Shown piece by piece: positions 1-8,434 of a stretch of DNA of 64,000 bases. The notes under the pieces were generated by a model. The model did not search any database. It worked only from the letters and a program-made list of their open reading frames with translations, and had not been told where the DNA came from. Every line of letters starts with the position of its first letter. The first letter of the stretch is position 1. A program made the position numbers and the translations under genes. This DNA is from Thiogranum sp963752745 (lineage in GTDB: Bacteria > Pseudomonadota > Gammaproteobacteria > DSM-19610), in the NCBI GenBank assembly GCA_963752745.1, contig CAVWAK010000020.1, positions 62,001 through 126,000 of the forward strand. Reading direction: 5' to 3'.

Positions 1-390
1 CAGGAGAAAGTATTCCCTGCTCTGGAACGGGGTACGTGGGTTCTGTGTGATCGATTTACCGACGCGACCTATGCCTATCAGGGTGGTGGCAGGGGGCTGG
101 ATGAAGGGCGGATCGAAGTGCTTGAGCAATGGGTGCAGTCAGAATTTAAGCCTTACATGACCCTGTTGTTTGATATCCCTGTCGAAACCGGACTTGAACG
201 TGCCGGAAGACGCGGCAAGCTTGACCGTTTCGAACAGGAGAAGAAAACGTTCTTCAACAATGTTCGTCAGACCTATCTGGACAGGGCCAGCAATGATCCT
301 GTGCGTTTCCGGGTCATTGATGCCAGCCAGGAGCTGGCAGCCGTGCAGCTACAGCTTGATGCAGTCATTACTGAACTAACGGCGTCATGA
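1..390 (+). CDS. tmk: Thymidylate kinase, C-terminal part (5' end outside window)
   Basis: Phosphorylates dTMP to dTDP in the cytoplasm for DNA synthesis. The reading frame is open from base 1, and its first residues contain DRFTDATYAYQGGGRGL, the dTMP-binding and DR(Y/F) segment typical of thymidylate kinases. The LID-type segment LERAGRRGKLDRFE follows. About 129 residues are present, so roughly the first 80, including the P-loop, lie upstream. The stop codon overlaps the start of holB in an ATGA motif, which implies translational coupling. The tmk-holB-pilZ-tatD order is usual in gammaproteobacteria. Confidence 0.93.
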   Translation, partial: QEKVFPALERGTWVLCDRFTDATYAYQGGGRGLDEGRIEVLEQWVQSEFKPYMTLLFDIPVETGLERAGRRGKLDRFEQEKKTFFNNVRQTYLDRASNDPVRFRVIDASQELAAVQLQLDAVITELTAS

Positions 391-1400
391 ATACTTTGCC
401 TGACTGGTTGCAGCCTGGCCGTGATCAACTGCGACAGATGATTCAACAGGATCGTCTGCCTCACGCATTATTGATCTGTGGCGCCGAGGGGCTGGGAAAA
501 CGGATGCTGGCGGACTGGCTGGCGGGAGCCCTGCTTTGCGAACAGTCGCAAGAAAGTGTATCAGCCTGTGGACAGTGCAGCGGGTGTGGCTGGTTTGATA
601 ACGGTGCGCACCCCGATTTCATTGAGCTGCAGCCTGAAGAGGCAGGTAAGGCTATCAAGGTTGACCAGGTGCGCAGACTCGGCGCCAGTCTTGGCATGAC
701 CAGTCATTCAGGAGGCTACAAGATTGCCATTGTCCAGCCCGCTGATGCCATGAATATCAACGCAGCAAACAGCCTGTTGAAAACCCTGGAAGAGCCGACT
801 GACAACACATTGCTGTTACTGCTGACGGCTGTTCCGGGCCGGTTGCCTGCGACGATACGAAGTCGTTGTCAGCGGATTGATATACAACGGCCGTCACAGT
901 CGATCGCCAAAACCTGGTTGCGTCAACAGCAGCTGGAGGAGACCGTGGCGACGCGCTGCCTGGTAATGTCCGGTGGGGCTCCTTTCAGGGCGCTGGCTCT
1001 GGCAGGTTCGGACAGTCTCGGGCAGCGTGACGATTGTCTCGATGAGCTTATGGCTATCTATTCGGGAAAGCGGGACCCATTGAAAGCGGCGGAATTATGG
1101 GCCCGGGATGTCGATACCCAGCGAAATGTCATGCAGTGGTGGCAGCAGTGGGTGAACAGCCTGATACGCTGGCAGCAGACCGGGCTTGCCGAGCCCGAAA
1201 CTGAAGTGGCTCATAAGTTGCAGCAAATCGTGGAAAAGGTAGACTGTAGAAAACTGTTTGTGCTTTCTGAACAATTGGCCAGGGCGGTAGCCGGTCTGGC
1301 TTCCGGTCTTAACAGGCAGCTGCTACTGGAAGATCTGCTGATCGACTGGGCAGGGATGTCAGTAAGGACAACAGGGCAAAACAGACCAACCAAGAGGTAA
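387..1400 (+). CDS. holB: DNA polymerase III delta prime subunit
   Basis: Clamp-loader subunit, 337 residues, of normal length. It has the AAA+ fold of the gamma/delta' family: N-terminal LPHALLICGAEGLGKRMLA is a P-loop-like segment, a zinc-binding cluster is formed by cysteines in CEQSQESVSACGQCSGCGW, and ANSLLKTLEEPTDNTLLLLL followed by IRSRCQ carries the conserved SRC motif. The start overlaps the tmk stop by four bases. With its neighbours it forms a replication-linked operon. No oddities seen. Confidence 0.95.
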   Translation: MNTLPDWLQPGRDQLRQMIQQDRLPHALLICGAEGLGKRMLADWLAGALLCEQSQESVSACGQCSGCGWFDNGAHPDFIELQPEEAGKAIKVDQVRRLGASLGMTSHSGGYKIAIVQPADAMNINAANSLLKTLEEPTDNTLLLLLTAVPGRLPATIRSRCQRIDIQRPSQSIAKTWLRQQQLEETVATRCLVMSGGAPFRALALAGSDSLGQRDDCLDELMAIYSGKRDPLKAAELWARDVDTQRNVMQWWQQWVNSLIRWQQTGLAEPETEVAHKLQQIVEKVDCRKLFVLSEQLARAVAGLASGLNRQLLLEDLLIDWAGMSVRTTGQNRPTKR

Positions 1401-1410
1401 GCGAGTCTAT

Positions 1411-1770
1411 ATGACAACGAAACCAGGCGGCGGCGCCAGACAAGGTATATTGTCGCTCACGATCAAGGATAAAAGCGCGCTTTACGCCGCCTATATGCCG
1501 TTTGTCAAAAACGGTGGCTTGTTTATACCCACAAATAAAGTTTACCAGTTGGGTGACGAAGTTTTCATGCTGCTGACTCTCATGGAAGAGCCGGAAAAGA
1601 TTCCGGTGGCCGGAAAGATTATCTGGATAACCCCCAAAGGTGCCCAGGGTGCGCGCGCAGCCGGTATTGGTGTCCAGTTTAGCGAGCAGGATGGTGGTGC
1701 GGCGCAAAAGAAAATCGAAACCTATCTGGCGGGAGCGCTGACAGCGGACCGCCCCACGCACACTATGTAA
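1411..1770 (+). CDS. pilZ: PilZ domain protein (type IV pilus PilZ type)
   Basis: 119 residues, a single PilZ domain located between holB and tatD, exactly where pilZ sits in Pseudomonas and relatives. The N-terminal ILSLTIKDKSALYAAYMPFV and KNGGLFIPT followed by AAGIGVQF are characteristic of the PilZ subgroup that supports type IV pilus assembly and usually lacks the Arg residues needed for c-di-GMP binding. No RxxxR motif is visible at the N-terminus, so ligand binding is doubtful. The gene is 10 bases after holB, so probably cotranscribed. No other pilus genes are in the window. Confidence 0.9.
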   Translation: MTTKPGGGARQGILSLTIKDKSALYAAYMPFVKNGGLFIPTNKVYQLGDEVFMLLTLMEEPEKIPVAGKIIWITPKGAQGARAAGIGVQFSEQDGGAAQKKIETYLAGALTADRPTHTM

Positions 1771-1781
1771 GCTGCCGCATT

Positions 1782-2555
1782 GTGCTGGTAGATTCTCACT
1801 GTCATCTCGACATGTTGTGCCCTGATCAGGGTGCATTGACACCCGTACTTGATGAAGCATCCCTGCAGGGTGTTCAGCACATGCTGTGCGTTTCCGTAAG
1901 CCTTGAACGTTTTGAGCCCATGCTGGAGTTGATTGAGCCACACCCGCAGGTGTCGGCGTCGGTTGGTGTGCATCCGGACGGTACCGATGTTCTGGAACCT
2001 GATGTCGACCAGCTCGTCAGGCTGGGCCAGCAAGCCAGGGTTGTTGCCATTGGTGAAACAGGTCTGGACTATTTCCGGGTAGAAGGTGATGTTGAATGGC
2101 AGCGTGAGCGATTTCGCACGCACATCCGTGCAGCGCGTGAGCTTAACAAGCCACTGATCGTACATACGCGAGCGGCACGTGAAGACACGCTGAAAATTAT
2201 GGCTGAGGAACGAGCTGCTGACGCGGGTGGTGTACTGCATTGCTTTACAGAAGACTGGGAAATGGCCCAGGCTGCCATGGATATGAACTTCTACATATCT
2301 TTCTCCGGCATTGTTACTTTCAAGAATGCCCGGACACTCAAGGACGTCGCGCGTAAAATGCCGGTTGAACGCATGCTGGTGGAAACTGATTCGCCCTATC
2401 TGGCACCAGTGCCCAAGCGGGGCAAGTCGAATCAACCCGCCTACGTGCGCTATGTGGCAGAGCATGTAGCCGAGTTGCGTGAGGAAAGCATGGAGGAAGT
2501 CGCTTCGGCAACGACTGAAAACTTCTATGCACTGTTTAACACAGTACCTCGTTAA
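1782..2555 (+). CDS. TatD family metal-dependent deoxyribonuclease (YcfH type)
   Basis: 257 residues, GTG start, 11 bases after pilZ. TIM-barrel amidohydrolase-type nuclease. Metal ligands are visible as DSHCHLD at the N-terminus, GETGLDY near residue 90, PLIVHTR near 125, GGVLHCFT near 150 and ETDSPYLAP near 205. Length and motif order match TatD/YcfH, and the position downstream of holB matches ycfH. Likely a 3'-5' DNase in DNA repair or turnover. The last gene of the tmk operon. Confidence 0.94.
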   Translation: MLVDSHCHLDMLCPDQGALTPVLDEASLQGVQHMLCVSVSLERFEPMLELIEPHPQVSASVGVHPDGTDVLEPDVDQLVRLGQQARVVAIGETGLDYFRVEGDVEWQRERFRTHIRAARELNKPLIVHTRAAREDTLKIMAEERAADAGGVLHCFTEDWEMAQAAMDMNFYISFSGIVTFKNARTLKDVARKMPVERMLVETDSPYLAPVPKRGKSNQPAYVRYVAEHVAELREESMEEVASATTENFYALFNTVPR

Positions 2556-2750
2556 TTATTGATAAAACATAATATAAACAATAAGTAAGAAAATATAATT
2601 AAAGTTTAATCTCTCCTTGTAACAGCGCTCATATTACTTAAAGTCCCCAAACAAACTGCCGTTATAAACGGAACCAGGACACAGAAGTCTGGCCTACTTG
2701 CCTTAATCTGCCCGAGCCGGATGCTCCCTAAACAAAATATTTTCACGACT
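2556..2750. other. AT-rich intergenic stretch after tatD
   Basis: No convincing gene. The first 70 bases are very AT-rich and hold no clear hairpin terminator for tatD. A promoter for the downstream PilZ gene probably lies here, but I could not pick out a pair of boxes with confidence. The structured stretch that follows is listed separately. Confidence 0.5.
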
Positions 2751-2823
2751 GGTGCGTCAGGACGGTGCATGGATGGGGATGGATGCAGGCTCCCCGGCGC
2801 ACCTCGCCACAATGCGGGGTTTT
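2751..2823 (+). promoter_or_regulatory. Possible structured leader RNA with alternative terminator hairpin
   Basis: Seen directly: GGTGCG (2751-2756) can pair with CGCACC (2798-2803). Inside, TGCAT (2766-2770) can pair with ATGCA (2783-2787). GGGG (2775-2778) in that hairpin loop can pair with CCCC (2792-2795), which would make a pseudoknot. The same CCCC can instead join a hairpin with GGGG (2816-2819), supported by GGCG/CGCC (2796-2799/2805-2808) and followed by TTTT. Two mutually exclusive folds ahead of a gene is a riboswitch-like arrangement. I do not recognise a known class, and the hairpins are short, so this could be chance. Confidence 0.3.
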
Positions 2824-2853
2824 CGCTAAAAACCTAATTGGGTAGGTGGCGCT

Positions 2854-3252
2854 GTGGAACGCAGAAAATCTAAACGCAGTCAGATTCTGGTGGATATTGA
2901 AATTGCTCATCCCGGTGCAGGGCGTTGCTGTGGATATGCGGAAAATATCAGTCGAGACGGTGTATCAATCAAGCTCTGGAAGGGCACTCTCCCATCTGAA
3001 CAGCGATCGGTGATTCTGAACTTCAGGGTCTGGACCGGTAGCGAGACGATTTACCGGAAGCTATATGCGCGGATTGTGCGCGGCTCAACTGAGGAGGTTG
3101 CAATGGAATTTGCCGAGACCGACTTTGTTGCCGAGGCGATTGTTCAGGATCTGATCTATTACCAGGACCACGAGCGACGACATGCGTCTCGCAGCAGTAT
3201 CAATACAGTAACCGAATTAAGCTCTGTCGCTGCTGTTATTGCTGCGGATTAG
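2854..3252 (+). CDS. PilZ domain protein, c-di-GMP-binding type
   Basis: 132 residues, GTG start. The N-terminus MERRKSKR carries an Arg-rich RxxxR-like motif and is followed by ENISRDGVSI, which fits the D/NxSxxG motif; together these bind c-di-GMP in PilZ domains. The domain fills residues 1-110, and the tail after HERRHASRS is of low conservation. It stands alone after a long leader and ends in a four-base overlap with the convergent fadD. Its output partner is unknown. Confidence 0.85.
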   Translation: MERRKSKRSQILVDIEIAHPGAGRCCGYAENISRDGVSIKLWKGTLPSEQRSVILNFRVWTGSETIYRKLYARIVRGSTEEVAMEFAETDFVAEAIVQDLIYYQDHERRHASRSSINTVTELSSVAAVIAAD

Positions 3253-5051
3253 TGATCTGCATAGAGTTCGTCAATTACATCTGAAAAGCGACTGCACGCT
3301 TCATTGCGTTTTAACTTGAGCGTTGGCGTGATCAAGCCATTTTCTATACTCCACGGCTCCAGCTGACAGCGTACTCTGCGTATCTGGGCGTAGCCCGGAA
3401 ATGCGCTGATTTGCAGGGCAATGCGCTCCAGGACCATTTCGTTGATTTGCGGGCTCTCGCAGGCATCCGGGGCGGCCGGATCCAGTCCAAGCTTACGAGC
3501 CATAATTTCCCACTGTTCAGGATTGAGGACAACCATTGCACTGAGATAAGGGCGATTGTCGCCCACAACCATTGCCTGTTCGAATAAACCATCCATGCAA
3601 ATGGCCATTTCCATGTCTGCAGGTGGAACCTTTTCGCCGTTGGCAAGAACAATGATTTCTTTCAGTCGGCCGGTAATATACACGTAGCCATTGTCGATGC
3701 GCGCCTTGTCGCCGGTATGCAGCCATCCCTCTGAATCAATCATCTCGCTGGTGGCTTTCTCGTTGGCCCAGTAACCGAGCATAACTCCGGGGCTGCGTAC
3801 CTGGAGTTCATCCTGGTCGCCGATTTTTGCTTCAACATCCTCGAGCAGACAACCTACACTGTCAGGATCGTTTTTCTCAACCATGTTGACGGAGATGACG
3901 GGGCTGGTCTCGGTTAGGCCGTAGCCTTGAATCATGGGTAATCCCAAACCGATAAACAGTCGTGCAACACCACCCGGCAGGGGTGCGCCGCCTACGACGG
4001 CCAGGCGCATACGACCACCCAGTTTTTCCATTACCTTGCCGGCAACAATAGTTTTGAGTAAAGGCCACAGTAACAACCTGGGAGACCAGCCGGAACGGCC
4101 CTGCTGGTGTTCAAAGCTTTGCCAGCCGACCGCGACGGCCAGCTTGAACAGGCCACGCGCGATGGGGGATTTCTCTTCCAGACCGGTCTGTATCTTGTTA
4201 TAGACGCGTTCGAAAATTCGAGGCACCGAAACAAGTATGGTGGGCCTGATGGCCAGTAAATCATCAGCCAGTTGAGGAATCGAACGGTTATAGGCAACAG
4301 CAGCGCCAAGCATCATGGGCAGGTAATAGCCAGCTGTCCGTTCCAGAGTGTGCGATAAAGGCAGGAATGACAGAAACAGCTCATCAGAGCTACATTTGAC
4401 CATTTCAAGGCTGCGGTGTGCGTTCCATAGAATATTGTGATGACTAAGCATGACGCCCTTCGGTCGTCCTGTGGTGCCTGAGGTATATACAATGCTGGCT
4501 AATGCATCCTTGTCCCAGTTCACGCGCATGGGTTCGGCATGGTCCGGCAACCATGTGCCTAGCACCTTCAGCCGGGCATCGGGATGCCCGGCCGTATCAA
4601 TGTGCTCCAGACTGACGATGCGATTCAAAAACCCCAGTTGGTCGCGTACAGCCTGGAGACTGTCCCAGTGCTCCTGGTTGCCGATGACCAGTACCTTGGC
4701 ACCAGCGTTTTGAAGGATGTAAGCAACGTTTTCGGCGCGGTCCTGGGTATAAAGAGGGACAACAACCAGGCCATTTGCCAATGTGGCCTGATCACACATC
4801 ATCCATTCAGGACAGTTCCCCATCATGATCGCAACCCGGTCACCGGGTTCAAGGTTTTCAGAGGCCAGTGCCGCCTGCCAGCGTGCGACCTGTGCGCCGG
4901 CTTCGGACCAGCTCAGGTCTTCCCAGCATTCATTGGTTTCATCGTAGGAACGATATGCCAGACTATCCGGAGTGCGTTGAACGCGTTCGAAGAACAGTCC
5001 GGCAAGAGTGCCAGCTTCTTCAGGGGTTATATGCGTGTCTGTCTGAACCAT
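3249..5051 (-). CDS. Long-chain acyl-CoA synthetase (AMP-forming)
   Basis: 600 residues. Activates fatty acids to acyl-CoA through an acyl-AMP intermediate. The ATP-binding signature SIVYTSGTTGRPKGV lies near residue 190, GYGLTETSPV near 375, and the hinge segment GWLHTGDKARI followed by GRLKEIIVLANGEKVPP near 445-475. The length and the ERTAGYY and VPRIFERVYNKI segments fit the FadD15-like long-chain group rather than E. coli FadD. It starts seven bases after the fadJ stop, so it is the last gene of the beta-oxidation operon. Confidence 0.93.
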   Translation of the reverse strand: MVQTDTHITPEEAGTLAGLFFERVQRTPDSLAYRSYDETNECWEDLSWSEAGAQVARWQAALASENLEPGDRVAIMMGNCPEWMMCDQATLANGLVVVPLYTQDRAENVAYILQNAGAKVLVIGNQEHWDSLQAVRDQLGFLNRIVSLEHIDTAGHPDARLKVLGTWLPDHAEPMRVNWDKDALASIVYTSGTTGRPKGVMLSHHNILWNAHRSLEMVKCSSDELFLSFLPLSHTLERTAGYYLPMMLGAAVAYNRSIPQLADDLLAIRPTILVSVPRIFERVYNKIQTGLEEKSPIARGLFKLAVAVGWQSFEHQQGRSGWSPRLLLWPLLKTIVAGKVMEKLGGRMRLAVVGGAPLPGGVARLFIGLGLPMIQGYGLTETSPVISVNMVEKNDPDSVGCLLEDVEAKIGDQDELQVRSPGVMLGYWANEKATSEMIDSEGWLHTGDKARIDNGYVYITGRLKEIIVLANGEKVPPADMEMAICMDGLFEQAMVVGDNRPYLSAMVVLNPEQWEIMARKLGLDPAAPDACESPQINEMVLERIALQISAFPGYAQIRRVRCQLEPWSIENGLITPTLKLKRNEACSRFSDVIDELYADH

Positions 5052-5057
5052 TGATTG

Positions 5058-7124
5058 TTATCCATCGCTATCTTCGGTTGAGGTAAATCCAGAAACTTGC
5101 TCCCATCCAGGGTCTGGTTGGAAACGGGAGCCATATTTTTGTTCGAGTTCCTGCAGGCGTTCATAAAGTACATCAGCGCCCACAGTTTCTATGTGGTGTA
5201 ACGGGCCGCCACGGAAAGGAGCGAACCCGGTACCATAAACCATGCCACCATCAAGCAGGTCTGCTTCATCGACGACCTTCTCGCGCAGGCAGGCAACCAC
5301 TTCATTCAGCATGCGCAATATCATGCGATCGATAATTTCATGTCCACTTTGGTGAATCTGTGCATCTTTCGCTTTAACTGGCTTACCCTTGCTGTATTTA
5401 TAAAATCCTTCGCCAGTTTTTCTTCCCAGATGTCCGGCTTCAACCAGGTCGCGCAGACGTTGCGGAACAGTGGTGTCCATATGCTCTGAAAGAATTTCTG
5501 CGACGTGCAGGCATATATCGAGCCCCACGGTATCAGCGAGTTCCACTGGCCCCATAGGCATGCCAAATGCCAGGGCCTGGCGATCAATTTCTGTTGCAGC
5601 TATGCCTTCAGCCTCGAGTGCCACTGCCTCCAGCAGGTAGGGCATGAGAATTCGATTAACCAGGAAACCAGGGGTTCCGCTTACCGGCAGGGGCAGCCTG
5701 TCGATCTTGCGGGCAAAAGCAGTGGCATTGGCAACGACGCTACTATCGGTCTCGGCATCCCTGACGATTTCAACCAGCTGCATTTTTGCGACCGGGTTGA
5801 AGAAGTGTAATCCAACCAGGCGGTCCGGTTTCACAAGGGCCGTGCGTAACTCCTTAAGGGGAATGCTCGACGTATTCGTTGCCAGTATGGCATCGGGTCG
5901 CATTTTCGGTTCCAGCTGCTGGTAGAGACTTCGTTTGACCTCCGCATCTTCGAATATTGCCTCGATGACTACATCGGCGCGTGAAACTCCCAGCCCCTGA
6001 TGGTCCGGCATCAGACGATCCATGGCTTCCTGTATGGGGCGGGTTTTTTTCAGGCGTTTCCTGAACAAGGCGTAAGCGCGTTTTATTGCGGGCGCGATAC
6101 GTTCAGGTGACTGATCAGCAAGAGTGACCTGCATGCCTTTGAGAGCACACCAGGCGGCAATGTCACCACCCATAATGCCGGCACCAATGACATGGACATG
6201 ATGGGGCTGAAATTCTGTGCCCTTGGCCAGACCTTTTAGACGTTCCTGTAACAAAAATACCCGGATCAGGTTTTGTGCGGTGGGGCCGGTAATCAGTTCG
6301 GCGACAGATTCAGCCTCCGCACGTAGCATATTGCGTTTGTGATCGGCATGTTGTCGCCAGAGCTCAATTAGTGCGTAAGGCGCGGGATAGTGGTCGGCCC
6401 TGGCTTTTTTCGAGACTTGTTGCCGGAACATCATGGCAAGCAATGGCCGTACCCAGGCATGGTTGGTAGCGGCTTGCAGTTTTCCTGCGCGGTGCGGGAA
6501 CGGCGGGTCGAGAATCAGGCTAAGGGCTGCAGTTCTCATGTGCCGTTCCGGTACTACATGGTCGACGATACCCATACGTTTTGCAGTGCGGCCATTCACT
6601 GCTCGACCACTGAGCATAAGATCCATGGCATGCAGTGCGCCGACCAGCGGTATCAGGCGTGCCACGCCGCCAAAACCGGGATGAATGCCGAGTCGAACTT
6701 CCGGCAGGCCCAGTCGGGTGCCGGTATCGTCACGTGCAATACGGTAGCGGCACGCAAGCGCAAGCTCCAGACCTCCGCCCAGGCAGAAACCGTGAATCAA
6801 TGCCACCGTGGGGAAGGGTAGCGCCTCAAGGTAGTTGAAAACTTCCTGGCCGCGCTGGATAGCATTGACTGCCTGATCGTGATTTTCCAGTTTGGCGAAT
6901 TCGCGCACATCTGCGCCGGCTACGAAGCCATTGGTTTTATCGGAAACAATAATCAGTCCGCGAGGCGGATTTTCATCGAACTGTGTTAACTCCTCATACA
7001 GGTCTTCCAGCAGTTCAGCGGATAGTACGTTTGTCCCGGTATCTTGCTTGTCGAGGTGCAGCCATGCGACGTTATCTTCGTCGATAATGGTATACAGGTT
7101 GGTATTATTTGTCGGTGTGTCCAT
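5058..7124 (-). CDS. fadJ: Multifunctional enoyl-CoA hydratase / 3-hydroxyacyl-CoA dehydrogenase
   Basis: 688 residues. The N-terminal crotonase domain has HGFCLGGGLELALACRYR (oxyanion hole) and GLPEVRLGIHPGFGG. The NAD-binding domain starts with HVIGAGIMGGDIAAWCA near residue 320, and GLHFFNPVAKMQLVEIV holds the catalytic His. C-terminal helical domains follow. I chose the ATG at 7124, preceded by GGGAGG at good spacing and overlapping the fadI stop by one base, over an upstream in-frame start. It carries the middle two steps of beta-oxidation. Domain order fits FadB/FadJ; pairing with a FadI-type thiolase favours FadJ. Confidence 0.93.
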   Translation of the reverse strand: MDTPTNNTNLYTIIDEDNVAWLHLDKQDTGTNVLSAELLEDLYEELTQFDENPPRGLIIVSDKTNGFVAGADVREFAKLENHDQAVNAIQRGQEVFNYLEALPFPTVALIHGFCLGGGLELALACRYRIARDDTGTRLGLPEVRLGIHPGFGGVARLIPLVGALHAMDLMLSGRAVNGRTAKRMGIVDHVVPERHMRTAALSLILDPPFPHRAGKLQAATNHAWVRPLLAMMFRQQVSKKARADHYPAPYALIELWRQHADHKRNMLRAEAESVAELITGPTAQNLIRVFLLQERLKGLAKGTEFQPHHVHVIGAGIMGGDIAAWCALKGMQVTLADQSPERIAPAIKRAYALFRKRLKKTRPIQEAMDRLMPDHQGLGVSRADVVIEAIFEDAEVKRSLYQQLEPKMRPDAILATNTSSIPLKELRTALVKPDRLVGLHFFNPVAKMQLVEIVRDAETDSSVVANATAFARKIDRLPLPVSGTPGFLVNRILMPYLLEAVALEAEGIAATEIDRQALAFGMPMGPVELADTVGLDICLHVAEILSEHMDTTVPQRLRDLVEAGHLGRKTGEGFYKYSKGKPVKAKDAQIHQSGHEIIDRMILRMLNEVVACLREKVVDEADLLDGGMVYGTGFAPFRGGPLHHIETVGADVLYERLQELEQKYGSRFQPDPGWEQVSGFTSTEDSDG

Positions 7125-8434
7125 CAAGCCTCCCGCTCGACCAGCATAGCGCCGCCCTGACCACCGCCAATACACAGGCTGGCCATCCCGCGGCTACCAC
7201 CATTCGCCTTGAGCGTATTCAGAAGATGCAGGACGATCCGGGCGCCACTTGCACCTACCGGGTGACCAACGGCAACACCACCACCATCAATATTCAGATG
7301 ACTTTCATCAATAGCGGAGAACGCTGCATCCAGCCCCAGTTCCTGTTTACAATATTCTTCATCCTGCCAGGCACATAAACATGCCTGCACCTGGGCCGCG
7401 AAGGCTTCATTAATTTCCCAGTTATCCAGGTCACCGCTGTTCAACTGGTTGCGCACCATAATTGGAGCCATGGCATGCACTGGCCCCAGCCCCATCTGGC
7501 CAGGATCCAGGCCGGACCACTGGCTATCCACAATTCGCCCCAGAACCGGCAGGTCATGTTTACTGATCATCTCCTCGCTGGCGAGTATTAACCAGGCGGC
7601 GCCATCAGTTATCTGGGCACTGTTGCCAGCTGTGACTTTACCGAAAGGCCGGTCAAAAACCGGTTTTAATCTGGCGAGTCTCTCCATGCTGCTATCCGGC
7701 CTTAATCCGTCGTCAGCGACATAGTGCTGTCCGCGCGTATCATAGATGGCTTCGATCTCATCGAGTCGGCCATTTTCCTGTGCTGCGGCAAGGCGCTGGT
7801 GGCTGCGAAGCGCAAAGCTGTCCATATGTTCCCGGGTGATATTGAATCGATGGGCCAGCACTTCCGCTGTTTGCCCCATATTCAGGCCGACAATTGGATC
7901 AGTCAGTCCGCGCAACAGGCTAATTACCGGTTTCAGAAATACCGGTCTGAAAGCGGCTGCAGCTTTGAGACGATTTCCCGCACCGCGGGCACTCGCCCAG
8001 CCAGCCAGCCAGGTCACCATCGCTTCACTGAATAGCAAAGGTGCGTGACTCATGGCCTCTACACCACCGGCCAGCACGAGATCAGAGCGCCCGGCCGCAA
8101 TATCCTGTGCTGCGCAGTCGAGTGCTTGCAGGCCCGAGGCGCAATTGCGTTGCACTGTCCACGCGGGTGTCCGTTCACTACAACCCAGCCGGAGGGCAAC
8201 AACGCGCGCAATATTGGCCTCATTGGCGCCAGGCATGACGCAGCCGGTAATGACCTGGTCGATTTCATCTGTACTGAATGGCTGACGGTAAAGCAAAGCC
8301 CGCCCCGCCTGGAAGGCGAGGTCCGAGGCATGAAAAGGGCCTGGTTTGCCGCGCGCCCGCAGGAAAGGTGTGCGGTTGCCGTCTACTACGTAGACTGGCT
8401 GACCTGCTGCGAGCGGGTTGGGTTGTCTGGCCAT
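7124..8434 (-). CDS. fadI: 3-ketoacyl-CoA thiolase (acetyl-CoA acyltransferase)
   Basis: 436 residues, the length of FadI rather than the shorter FadA. Thiolytic cleavage of 3-ketoacyl-CoA. QRNCASGLQALDCA carries the nucleophilic Cys near residue 105, VGHPVGASGARIV the active-site His, and MASLCIGGGQGGAM the second catalytic Cys near the C-terminus. The start overlaps the end of fadE by 49 bases but is preceded by an AGGAGGAACAGGAAAC stretch, which supports it. Forms the alpha/beta trifunctional pair with the next gene. Confidence 0.94.
   Translation of the reverse strand: MARQPNPLAAGQPVYVVDGNRTPFLRARGKPGPFHASDLAFQAGRALLYRQPFSTDEIDQVITGCVMPGANEANIARVVALRLGCSERTPAWTVQRNCASGLQALDCAAQDIAAGRSDLVLAGGVEAMSHAPLLFSEAMVTWLAGWASARGAGNRLKAAAAFRPVFLKPVISLLRGLTDPIVGLNMGQTAEVLAHRFNITREHMDSFALRSHQRLAAAQENGRLDEIEAIYDTRGQHYVADDGLRPDSSMERLARLKPVFDRPFGKVTAGNSAQITDGAAWLILASEEMISKHDLPVLGRIVDSQWSGLDPGQMGLGPVHAMAPIMVRNQLNSGDLDNWEINEAFAAQVQACLCAWQDEEYCKQELGLDAAFSAIDESHLNIDGGGVAVGHPVGASGARIVLHLLNTLKANGGSRGMASLCIGGGQGGAMLVEREA

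Noticed and set aside
118..390. A stand-alone 90-residue gene starting at 118
   Set aside because: The same frame is open to base 1 and encodes earlier thymidylate kinase motifs, so it is the internal part of tmk.
1309..1941. Minus-strand frame of 210 codons over pilZ and tatD
   Set aside because: It overlaps two clear genes on the other strand and encodes no recognisable motif.
2556..2853. A c-di-GMP-I (GEMM) riboswitch before the PilZ gene
   Set aside because: The leader lacks the conserved GEMM core sequences; only generic stems are present, so I list it as an unclassified structure.
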